Origin: Agromyces agglutinans
Lineage (GTDB): Bacteria > Actinomycetota > Actinomycetes > Actinomycetales > Microbacteriaceae
Length of the DNA: 64,000 bases
Direction of reading: 5' to 3'
NCBI RefSeq assembly: GCF_009647605.1
Contig: NZ_WJIF01000010.1
Span: 31,348 to 95,347, forward strand
Positions 47,921-55,636 of this stretch are shown here, one piece after another; the stretch's first letter is position 1, and each line of letters opens with the position of its first letter. The translations under genes and the position numbers were made by a program. Under the pieces are notes generated by a model. It was not told where the DNA came from and searched no databases. It saw nothing but the letters and a program-made list of their open reading frames with translations.

Positions 47921-49933
47921 TCAGGCCCCGGCAGGGGCCGCCGCCTCCTCCGCCGAGGTGCGCAGGATCACCCAGCCGAACGGTTCGAGCGCCACCCCGT
48001 CGACGTGTTCGCCCGTGACGAGGTCGGTGCCGCGCAGCGCGAGGTCGACCGGCGCATCGCCGTGGTTCACGACCGTGAGCACGTCGCCGCCGCGGCGGAT
48101 CGCCTCGACCCGATCGGGCATCCCGGCGGCGACCGGCTCCACGCCGGTCGCCTCGAGGACGTGGTCGACCAGGGACTGCGTGCCGGCCTCGTCGGGAACG
48201 GTCGCGACGTAGCGCGCCGTGCCCCGACCGCTCGCACGCAGCGTGAGCGCCGGTCGTCCGGCCAGCCGACCGGCGACGAACGACGCCTCCACCGCGGCAT
48301 CCGTCACGCGGAGCTCCTCGGCGAGGAGGGTGCCGACGCCCTCGAACGCGCCGGCGAACGGTGCCGCGCGCTCGCCTGGCTCGGCGGCAGGCGCGTCGGG
48401 TGCGACGAGCGCGCCGAAGTCCTCGACGTCGACGCCGAGCACCGCACGCAGCTGCGTCGTGAACCCGCCGTCTCGGAAGCGGTCGAAGTCGTCGACGACG
48501 TCGGTGAAGGGCCCGGCGACGAGATGGCCGCCGGACTCGACGAACGAGGTCAGCGCCGAGGCATCCGCTTCGCGCAGCAGGTAGGCGAGGGGAGCTACGA
48601 CGAGGTCGTAGCCCTCGCCCGCCCGCGCGGCGGGCACGAGGTCGACCTGCACGTTGCGGCGGTGGAAGGCGCGATGCCAGCGCTGCACGACGGCGAGGTG
48701 GTCGAGCCGGTTCTGCGGGTGATCGGATGCCTCGACCGCCCACCAGTTCTCCCAGTCGAACACGATCGCGACGCGGGCGTCGCGGGCACCCGCCGGCAGC
48801 TCGGGCAGCGCCGCCAGCGCCTCGCCGAGCGCGACGGTCTCGCGCCACGTGCGCGTGTCGGTGCCCGCGTGCGGCAGCATCGCGGAGTGGAATTTCTCCG
48901 CCCCGGCCTTGGACTGGCGCCACTGGAAGAAGAGGATGCCGTCGGCGCCGCGGCCGATCGCCTGGGCGCTGAGCGCGGCCATCTGGCCCGGCGCCTTCGG
49001 CGCGTTCGACGGACGCCAGTTCAGCGCGTTGGTCGACTGCTCCATGAGCAGCCACGGCACGCCGGGCTTCAGCGAACGGATGAGGTCGCGCTGGAAGGCG
49101 GCCGTGCGGAACGCGTCGGGGTCGTTCGGGTCGGGATAGCAGTCGTCGCTCACGACGTCGACGTGCTCGGCCCACTTCGCGTAGTCGGCGGGCTTGAAGG
49201 CGCCCATGAAGTTCGTCGTGATCGGCTGGGTCGCACCCGCGGCGCGGATCAGGTCGCGCTCCATGAGGTAGCACTCGAGCAGCATGTCGCTCGTGAACCG
49301 GTGGAAGTCGAGCACCTGCCCCGGGTTGCGACTGTAGGGCGCCTTGCGCGGGGGCAGGACCTCGTCGAACGAGCCGTAACGCTGCGACCAGAAGTTCGTG
49401 CCCCACGCCCGGTTCAGCTCGTCGACGTCGGCGTAGCGATCGGCCAGCCAGCGCCGGAACGCATCGCGTGCGGCGTCGGAGTAGTCGGCGTGGAGGTGGC
49501 ATCCGTACTCGTTGTTGACGTGCCACATGACGACGGCCGGATGCTGCGCGTATCGCGTCGCGATCGCGGTGACGAGCTCGCCGGCGAGGCGCCGGTAGAC
49601 GGGCGACGAGGGTGCGTACGCCTGGCGCGACCCGGGCCAGAAGATCGTGCCGTCCTCGTCGCGCGGCAGCAGCTCGGGGTAGGCGGCACTGGCCCACGGC
49701 GGCGGCGACGCGGTCGCGGTCGCCAGGTCGACGGCGATGCCGCCCTCGTGCAGCAGGTCGATCGCCCGGTCGAGCCAGCCGAAGTCGAACTCGCCCTCGC
49801 GCGGCTGGATGCGCGCCCACGCGAAGATGCCGAGGCTGACCATCGTGACGCCCGCCTCGCGCATGCGGGCGATGTCGTCGGGCCAGAGCTCCTCGGGCCA
49901 CTGCTCGGGGTTGTAGTCGGCGCCGTAGTGCAC
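47921..49933 (-). CDS. Beta-galactosidase, GH42
   Basis: A 670-residue retaining enzyme: GADYNPEQWPEELWPDDIARM at the start, acid/base Glu 142 in HVNNEYG, nucleophile Glu 298 in LLMEQS, a trimerisation domain (about 390-600) and a small C-terminal beta domain. No signal peptide, so cytoplasmic; it probably cleaves imported galacto-oligosaccharides, for example from arabinogalactan. A palindromic operator lies about 20 bp upstream of the ATG, 60 bp behind the LacI stop. Confidence 0.94.
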   Translation of the reverse strand: MHYGADYNPEQWPEELWPDDIARMREAGVTMVSLGIFAWARIQPREGEFDFGWLDRAIDLLHEGGIAVDLATATASPPPWASAAYPELLPRDEDGTIFWPGSRQAYAPSSPVYRRLAGELVTAIATRYAQHPAVVMWHVNNEYGCHLHADYSDAARDAFRRWLADRYADVDELNRAWGTNFWSQRYGSFDEVLPPRKAPYSRNPGQVLDFHRFTSDMLLECYLMERDLIRAAGATQPITTNFMGAFKPADYAKWAEHVDVVSDDCYPDPNDPDAFRTAAFQRDLIRSLKPGVPWLLMEQSTNALNWRPSNAPKAPGQMAALSAQAIGRGADGILFFQWRQSKAGAEKFHSAMLPHAGTDTRTWRETVALGEALAALPELPAGARDARVAIVFDWENWWAVEASDHPQNRLDHLAVVQRWHRAFHRRNVQVDLVPAARAGEGYDLVVAPLAYLLREADASALTSFVESGGHLVAGPFTDVVDDFDRFRDGGFTTQLRAVLGVDVEDFGALVAPDAPAAEPGERAAPFAGAFEGVGTLLAEELRVTDAAVEASFVAGRLAGRPALTLRASGRGTARYVATVPDEAGTQSLVDHVLEATGVEPVAAGMPDRVEAIRRGGDVLTVVNHGDAPVDLALRGTDLVTGEHVDGVALEPFGWVILRTSAEEAAAPAGA

Positions 49934-49953
49934 AGCGTTCCTCTCGGGGTTCG

Positions 49954-49967
49954 GGAAAACGTATTCC
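49954..49967 (-). promoter_or_regulatory. LacI-type operator before GH42
   Basis: GGAAAACGTATTCC, a 14-bp near-perfect palindrome with central ACGT/CG, between the LacI stop and the GH42 start. It differs from the sites at 51.0-51.1 kb in its outer bases. Confidence 0.6.
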
Positions 49968-49994
49968 AGCGTAGTGGTGCGGGACGGCCGCCGG

Positions 49995-51002
49995 TCACCC
50001 GACCGGGCGACTCGACTGCCGCACGACGAGCTCGGGATCGAATCGCACCGATCGATCGCGGAGGTCTTCGCCCGCGAGCGCGGCGAGGAGCAGCTGGGCC
50101 GCCCGCAGGCCGATCTCGTGGCTCGGCTGGCGGATCGAGGTCAGGGCCACGGTCGACGCCGACGCGAAGTCGATGTCGTCGTACCCGACGATGGACACCT
50201 CGCCGGGCACGTCGACGCCGGCCTGGATGAGGCTGTGCATGATGCCCAGCGCCACCTCGTCGTTGCCGCCGACGATGCCGTCGGGACGGCTCGCCCGCGG
50301 CATGGCGGCGAGGTCGCGGCCGATCTTGAGGCCCAGGCGCACGCTGAGTGCGCCCTCGTCGACGACGGCCAGGTCGAGGCGCGCACGCTCGGCCTCGATG
50401 CGGGTCCCCTCGAGCCGCTCGCGCATCTGCGCGATGCGCGTGGGGCCACCCACGAACATGAGCCGCCGCGCGCCGCCCTCGATGAGGTGGGATGCCGCCA
50501 GCCGACCGCCCAGCACGTCGTCGACCGAGACGGACGCATGCCGTCCGGACGGATCCACGCGGTCGACGAGGACGACCGGCACGGAGCGCTTCGCGAATCG
50601 CTCGAGCGCGCTGAGGTCGTCGCCGATCGGGGCGAGCAGCACCCCGTCGAGGCGCTGCCGGTCGAAGAGGTCGAGGTAATGCGACTCCCTCGCGGCGGAG
50701 TCGTAGCTGTTGCCGACGAACACGGCGTAGCCCGAAGCCTCGGCGGCCCGCTCGGCACCGAGCGCCATCTCGGCGAAGAAGGGGTTGGTGATGTTGATGA
50801 CGGCCATGCCGATGACGCTCGACCGCCCAGCGCGCAGCTGGCGGGCCGCGATGTTCGGCACGTAGCCGAGCGACTCGATCGCCGCCTCGACTCGCTCGAC
50901 CGCCTTGCGGGAGACGATCTCGGGGCGGTTGAGCACGTTCGAGACCGTGGTGATGGAGACGCCGGCGAGCGCCGCGACCTCGCGAATGCTGACCGCTCCC
51001 AT
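49995..51002 (-). CDS. LacI-family regulator of the beta-galactoside module
   Basis: A 335-residue regulator: VSIREVAALAGVSITTVSNVLNRPEIV, hinge NIAARQLRAG, and core SVIGMAVINITNPFFAEMALGAE and GIVGGNDEVALGIMHSLIQAG. GGAGG precedes the ATG. It is divergent from the third importer operon and upstream of GH42; three AACGTT-centred sites lie in the divergent gap. Confidence 0.9.
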   Translation of the reverse strand: MGAVSIREVAALAGVSITTVSNVLNRPEIVSRKAVERVEAAIESLGYVPNIAARQLRAGRSSVIGMAVINITNPFFAEMALGAERAAEASGYAVFVGNSYDSAARESHYLDLFDRQRLDGVLLAPIGDDLSALERFAKRSVPVVLVDRVDPSGRHASVSVDDVLGGRLAASHLIEGGARRLMFVGGPTRIAQMRERLEGTRIEAERARLDLAVVDEGALSVRLGLKIGRDLAAMPRASRPDGIVGGNDEVALGIMHSLIQAGVDVPGEVSIVGYDDIDFASASTVALTSIRQPSHEIGLRAAQLLLAALAGEDLRDRSVRFDPELVVRQSSRPVG

Positions 51003-51045
51003 GCGCCTCCTCCGACGGCGGCGCCCAGGAGGACGCCGTTGTTTG

Positions 51046-51111
51046 AACGTTACAGCTAAAACGTTACAAGAGTGCGATCGCGTCGGTTAGGATCGTGTTG
51101 AAACGTTTTCA
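51046..51111 (+). promoter_or_regulatory. Importer promoter with three LacI-type sites
   Basis: TTACAA (51064-51069) and TAGGAT (51088-51093) are 18 bp apart. AACGTT occurs at 51046, 51060 (overlapping the -35) and 51102; the last lies in the palindrome TGAAACGTTTTCA (51099-51111) at the transcription start. A leader of about 160 nt follows, without recognisable riboswitch structure. Confidence 0.7.
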
Positions 51112-51261
51112 TCGGAGCCCGATCCGATGCGCGAACGGCAAAGAAGTCACCATCGAAACGTCCATGCTCATCGCGTGAACGTGTATGGAACGGCTTCATC
51201 CACCGCGCGTAGCGTCGCATCCCGCATCACCACCCCAGTATCTTGCAAAGGAGCATCATCC

Positions 51262-52590
51262 ATGTCGCAACGTGATCGCCGTGGCATCCGCGCCACAGCA
51301 GTCGCCGCAGGCGCCCTCGCCGCGGCGCTCGCCCTCACCTCGTGCGCAGCCGGTGGCGACGGCGCCGGGTCCGGCGACGGTCCCGTCGAGATCACCTTCC
51401 AGTCGTGGGTGCCGAACATCGACCGCGCGGTCGACGCGTTCAACGAGTCCCACGACGACATCCACGTCACGCTCGAGACGATCACGGCCGGCCCCGACGG
51501 CGGCTACGCGAAGATGTTCTCCGCCGTGCAGGCCGGCGACCCCGCCGACGTCGCACAGGTCGGCTACGACGCCATCCCCGAGTTCCTCGTGAACGGCGCC
51601 GTCGAGGACATCACCGACTACGTCGGCGACTCGGCCGACCTCTTCACCGAGTGGCAGTGGAACACCGGCGTGTTCGACGACCGCGTCTACGCCGTGCCGC
51701 AGGCCTCCGGGCCGCTCGGGCAGTTCTACCGCAAGGACATCTTCGACTCGCTCGGCCTCGCCGCGCCGACCACGTGGGACGAGTTCTACGAGGCCGCCAA
51801 GGTCATCCGCGCGTCCGACCCCAACCGCTACATCGCCGCGTTCGCCTACAACCAGGCTCCGTGGCTCATCGGGCTCTCGCAGCAGGGCGGCGGCGCCTGG
51901 TTCACGCCTGAGGACGACGCGTGGAGCGTCGCGATCGACGACGAGGCGACCCTGAAGGTCGCCGAGTACTGGCAGAAGCTGATCGACGAGGACCTCGTGA
52001 AGCTCGAGGCCGACATGTCCAGCGAGTGGAACGCCGACATCCAGAACGGCAACGTGCTGACCTGGATCTCGGGCTCGTGGGCCGACGCCATCGTGCGCGG
52101 CACCGCACCCGACACGGCCGGTTCGTGGGCGGTCTCGGCCGTTCCGCAGTGGAACGCCGGCGAGAACGTCTCGGCCACCTGGGCCGGCGGCTCGGCGAAC
52201 GTCGTGCTGAAGGGCTCGAAGCACCCCGAGGCCGCGGCCGAGTTCGCGCTCTGGCTGAACAGCGACCCCGAGAGCGTGAGCACCCTCACCAGCATCGGCG
52301 CCGGCTGGCCCGCGATCACCGATCTCGACGCCGTCGAGAGCCTGCAGGACGACCCCGAGGTGTTCGCGTTCTACGGCGGCCAGAACATCTGGGACGTCTT
52401 CGCCGAGTCCGACGCCGCCGTGGCCTCCGACTGGACCTGGCCGCCGCTGTCGCAGACCCTCTTCGCCGACCTCACCGACAACGTGAAGGCCGCCGTCGAG
52501 CAGGGCACGCCGCTCCCCGAGGCCTACGTGCAGACGCAGGCCGACTTCACCGCCGCCCTCGAGGACAAGGGCATCTCGGTCGCCGAGTAG
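51262..52590 (+). CDS. Sugar ABC transporter substrate-binding lipoprotein (galactoside module)
   Basis: A 442-residue CUT1 receptor with lipobox LTSC (Cys 28). The mature part starts VEITFQSWVPNIDRAVDAFNESHDDIHV and shows GPLGQFYRKDIFDSLG and TTWDEFYEAAKVIRAS. It resembles the arabinose-operon receptor (FNESHDD in both), which suggests an ancient duplication. AAAGGAG lies before the ATG. Two hairpins follow the stop codon before the permease gene. Confidence 0.9.
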   Translation: MSQRDRRGIRATAVAAGALAAALALTSCAAGGDGAGSGDGPVEITFQSWVPNIDRAVDAFNESHDDIHVTLETITAGPDGGYAKMFSAVQAGDPADVAQVGYDAIPEFLVNGAVEDITDYVGDSADLFTEWQWNTGVFDDRVYAVPQASGPLGQFYRKDIFDSLGLAAPTTWDEFYEAAKVIRASDPNRYIAAFAYNQAPWLIGLSQQGGGAWFTPEDDAWSVAIDDEATLKVAEYWQKLIDEDLVKLEADMSSEWNADIQNGNVLTWISGSWADAIVRGTAPDTAGSWAVSAVPQWNAGENVSATWAGGSANVVLKGSKHPEAAAEFALWLNSDPESVSTLTSIGAGWPAITDLDAVESLQDDPEVFAFYGGQNIWDVFAESDAAVASDWTWPPLSQTLFADLTDNVKAAVEQGTPLPEAYVQTQADFTAALEDKGISVAE

Positions 52591-52594
52591 ACCG

Positions 52595-52624
52595 TCGGGC
52601 GGGCCGGTCCCCCGGCCCGCCCGA
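52595..52624 (+). other. Intercistronic hairpin after the third receptor gene
   Basis: TCGGGCGGGCCGG and CCGGCCCGCCCGA form a 13-bp perfect stem with loop TCCC, four bases after the stop codon. Confidence 0.65.
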
Positions 52625-52632
52625 TCCCCTCC

Positions 52633-52659
52633 GCGGATGCCCCGCCTCGAGGCATCCGC
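52633..52659 (+). other. Second intercistronic hairpin, GGATGCC/GGCATCC type
   Basis: GCGGATGCC and GGCATCCGC form a perfect 9-bp stem with a nine-base loop, directly after the first hairpin. Confidence 0.55.
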
Positions 52660-52707
52660 TCGCACCGCAGCACCATCGAGGCACCGCAGCAGCACCGAGG
52701 AGTCATC

Positions 52708-53637
52708 GTGACGGCCATCCCAGCAGCCGAAGCCACCCGACCAGCGCGCCGACGGCGCCCGCCCGCGGCGCTGTGGGCGCTGCTCCTGCCGTTCCTCGTG
52801 ATGTTCGCGGCGTTCTTCATCGCCCCGATCGTCTACGCGATCGTCGACAGCCTCTTCGCGCAGAAGTCGAGCGGCCTCGGCCTCGCCGCGCCGAGCCGCG
52901 AGTTCGTCTTCCTCGACAACTACATGGCGGCGCTCTCCAACCCGTCGTTCGTCGCGAGCCTCGGCCGCCTCGTCGCCTTCGCCGCCATCGAGGTGCCGCT
53001 CATGGTCGTCTCGGCCCTCGTGCTCGCGCTCCTGCTCGGCGCCGGCGCCGCCCGCTTCCCGCGCGTCTTCCGCGTCACGTACTTCATGCCGTACGGCGTT
53101 CCCGGCGTCATCGCCGCGCTCCTCTGGGGCTTCCTCTACGTCCCGGCGACGAGCCCGGTGCTCCAGCTGCTCTCGAACGTCGGCATCGACCTGAACCCGC
53201 TGTCGAGCGACGCCGTGCTGTTCGCGATCGCGAACATCGCCCTCTGGGGCTTCGCCGGCTACAACATGCTCATCCTGATCGCCGCCCTCGACGCGATCCC
53301 GTCCGACCTCTACGAGGCCGCGCGCCTCGACGGCGCGAGCGAGTGGCGCATGATCTGGAGCATCAAGCTCCCGCTCATCCGGCCCTCGATCGTGCTGATC
53401 ACGCTCTTCACGATCATCGGCACCCTGCAGCTGTTCGTCGAGCCGCTCGTGCTGCGCCCGCTGACGACGGCGATCAGCTCCGACTACACGCCGAACCTCG
53501 CCGCCTACAACCAGGCGTTCTCGCAGGGCAACCCGAACCTCGCCGCGGCCATGGCGGTCATCGTCGCCCTGCTCGCGTTCGCGTTCTCGGCCCTGTTCAT
53601 CCGCCTCGTCAACCGGAAGGGGAACCGCGCATGGTGA
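52708..53637 (+). CDS. Sugar ABC transporter permease, MalF-like (galactoside module)
   Basis: A 309-residue CUT1 permease with six helices (first: ALLLPFLVMFAAFFIAPIVYAIV) and EAA loop EAARLDGASEWRMIWSIKLPLI, then DYTPNLAAYNQAFSQG before the last helix. GTG start with AGGAG six bases upstream. The end overlaps the next permease by seven bases. Confidence 0.9.
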   Translation: MTAIPAAEATRPARRRRPPAALWALLLPFLVMFAAFFIAPIVYAIVDSLFAQKSSGLGLAAPSREFVFLDNYMAALSNPSFVASLGRLVAFAAIEVPLMVVSALVLALLLGAGAARFPRVFRVTYFMPYGVPGVIAALLWGFLYVPATSPVLQLLSNVGIDLNPLSSDAVLFAIANIALWGFAGYNMLILIAALDAIPSDLYEAARLDGASEWRMIWSIKLPLIRPSIVLITLFTIIGTLQLFVEPLVLRPLTTAISSDYTPNLAAYNQAFSQGNPNLAAAMAVIVALLAFAFSALFIRLVNRKGNRAW

Positions 53638-54593
53638 CCACCGACGCTCCTGCACGCCCCGCGCCCCGACCCGGTCCGCGACCGCGCGGCGGCGCGCGCC
53701 GCCCCGGCACCGCCCACGACCTGCGGTCCGGCCGCCGCGCCGCCCCGCGCCCCGGCGGCCTCGCCGGCGCCATCCTCGTCAACGCCGCGCTCGTCGTCGC
53801 CGCGATCTACTTCCTCCTGCCGGTCGTGTGGGTGCTCATCGCCGCGACGAAGTCGCCGAGCCAGCTCTACTCGACGTTCGGGCTCTGGTTCTCGGACGCA
53901 CCGCAGGCGTGGGAGAACCTCGTCCGGCTGTTCACCCAGGACGACGGCGCCTTCTCGGTCTGGATCGTCAACAGCGTCGTCTACTCGGGCGTCGGCGCGC
54001 TCGTGGCGACGGTGATCGCGACCGCGGCCGGCTATGCGTTCGCGAAGTACCGGTTCCGCGGCAAGGAGGCGCTGTTCTGGACGATCCTCGGCGGCGTGCT
54101 GGTGCCGGCGACCGTCATCGCGCTGCCCCTGTACTTCCTGCTCAACGCGGTCGGCCTGACCGGCTCGTACTGGAGCGTGCTGCTGCCGAGCATGGTGAGC
54201 CCGTTCGGCGTCTACCTCGCCCGCATCCACGCGAACGCCTCGGTTCCCGACGAGGTGGTCGAGGCGGCGCGCATCGACGGCGCGGGCGACCTGCGCATCT
54301 TCGGTTCGATCGCGACGCGCATGATGACGCCGGCGATCGTCACCATCTTCCTCTTCCAGTTCGTCACGATCTGGAACAACTACCTGCTGCCGCTGGTCAT
54401 GCTGAGCGACACGAGGCGGTTCCCGATCACCCTCGGCCTCACCCTGTGGAACTCCCAGATCCAGCGCGACCCGGCGTTCACGACCCTCGTCGTCACGGGT
54501 TCGGCGGTCTCGGTCGTCCTGCTGGTGGTGCTCATGGTCTCGCTGCAGCGGTTCTGGAAGGCCGACCTCACCGCAGGTGCCACCAAGGGCTGA
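53631..54593 (+). CDS. Sugar ABC transporter permease, MalG-like (galactoside module)
   Basis: A 320-residue CUT1 permease. The N-terminus is Pro/Arg-rich; six helices follow, with EAA loop EAARIDGAGDLRIFGSIATRMMTP. The C-terminus is FWKADLTAGATKG. Last gene of the importer operon; again no ATPase gene follows. It is convergent with an AraC-type gene 51 bp away. Confidence 0.9.
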   Translation: MVTTDAPARPAPRPGPRPRGGARRPGTAHDLRSGRRAAPRPGGLAGAILVNAALVVAAIYFLLPVVWVLIAATKSPSQLYSTFGLWFSDAPQAWENLVRLFTQDDGAFSVWIVNSVVYSGVGALVATVIATAAGYAFAKYRFRGKEALFWTILGGVLVPATVIALPLYFLLNAVGLTGSYWSVLLPSMVSPFGVYLARIHANASVPDEVVEAARIDGAGDLRIFGSIATRMMTPAIVTIFLFQFVTIWNNYLLPLVMLSDTRRFPITLGLTLWNSQIQRDPAFTTLVVTGSAVSVVLLVVLMVSLQRFWKADLTAGATKG

Positions 54594-54644
54594 TCCGGCG
54601 TGCGACGGATGCCTCGGTCACGGGCCCGCGCGACGAGCCCGGCG

Positions 54645-55508
54645 CTATCCCTTGCGGAGCGCCCGGTACTCGCTCGGGCTCGTGCCGTGCACCCGGCTGA
54701 ACTGCCGGGAGAAGTAGAGCGGGTCGTCGTAGCCGACCTCGCGCGCGATCTCGGACACCTGCAGCCCGGTGGTGTCGAGCAGCCGTCGCGCCCGCGCCAT
54801 CTTGAGCCCGGTGTGGTACGCGAGCACCCCGCCGCCGGTGCCGTCGCGGAACAGGGCGCCGAGGTGCGAGGCGGACACGCCGACCAGCCGGGCGAGCTCG
54901 GAGACGCGGATGGATCCGTCGACCCGCTCCTCGAGGTAGCGCATCGCCCGCTCGAGCGGCTCGCCCCGTTCGGGCAGCCGGCGGTCGACGGCGAGCTGCG
55001 TCATGAGCCGCCACGCGATGCCGGCCGTCGCGAGCAGGCGCGCGGGCGACTGGTCGCGCTCGAGCGCCGAGACGATCTCGTCGCAGAGCGCCGTCACGCG
55101 GTCGAGCGCCCGCAGCGAGACGAGCGGATGCTCCCGGTCGGACCCGACCGCACTCCACAGGTCGCCGAGATCGGTGCCGCGCAGGTGGCACCACCAGATC
55201 GTCCATGGCGATCCGTCGTCGGCCCCGTAGGAGTGCGGCACGCCCTGCGGGATGAGGGCGGCGGACGACGGACCGACCCTGACGCGCCCGGCACCGAGGT
55301 CGACCCAGCCGGCGCCCCTCGTGCAGACCAGCACGATGGCCTCCTCCGCGCCGTCCGGTCGGATCCGCAGGTGCCCCTGTGCGTCGGGAAACCAGCCCGC
55401 GTCGGTGACGACGAGCCGCCTCGTCACGGGTCGGGCCAGCGCCTCGGCGACCGAGGGCCGGGGCACGACGCACAGGCGCTGTCGCTCGAATCCGTCGCGG
55501 CGTTCCAT
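54645..55508 (-). CDS. AraC-family regulator with cupin-like sensor
   Basis: A 287-residue regulator. The N-terminal half is a sugar-sensing AraC cupin (RRLVVTDAGWFPDAQGH, GAGWVDLGAGRVRVG, LIPQGVPHSYGAD). The C-terminal half has two helix-turn-helices: IRVSELARLVGVSASHLGALFRDG and SEIAREVGYDDPLYFSRQFSRVHGTSPSEYR. It is divergent from the DUF5107 gene (128-bp gap) and probably activates it. Confidence 0.88.
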   Translation of the reverse strand: MERRDGFERQRLCVVPRPSVAEALARPVTRRLVVTDAGWFPDAQGHLRIRPDGAEEAIVLVCTRGAGWVDLGAGRVRVGPSSAALIPQGVPHSYGADDGSPWTIWWCHLRGTDLGDLWSAVGSDREHPLVSLRALDRVTALCDEIVSALERDQSPARLLATAGIAWRLMTQLAVDRRLPERGEPLERAMRYLEERVDGSIRVSELARLVGVSASHLGALFRDGTGGGVLAYHTGLKMARARRLLDTTGLQVSEIAREVGYDDPLYFSRQFSRVHGTSPSEYRALRKG

Positions 55509-55624
55509 GGCTCCATGGTGCCACGGCGCAGCGCGCGCGGATCCGCACGGGTGCCGGCACGCGCTCCGGCGAAATCTCCATGCCGACGCCAGAATCACCC
55601 ATACCGCCGCGACCGACCCGGATC

Positions 55625-55630
55625 TACCGT
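55625..55630 (+). promoter_or_regulatory. -10 box of the DUF5107 operon (leaderless)
   Basis: TACCGT lies six bases before the chosen ATG; no Shine-Dalgarno. Confidence 0.45.
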
Positions 55631-55636
55631 CGAACC

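Noticed and set aside
51112..51261. Riboswitch in the ~150-nt leader of the third binding-protein gene
   Set aside because: No conserved aptamer core or terminator/antiterminator pair could be recognised; the leader is simply unusually long.
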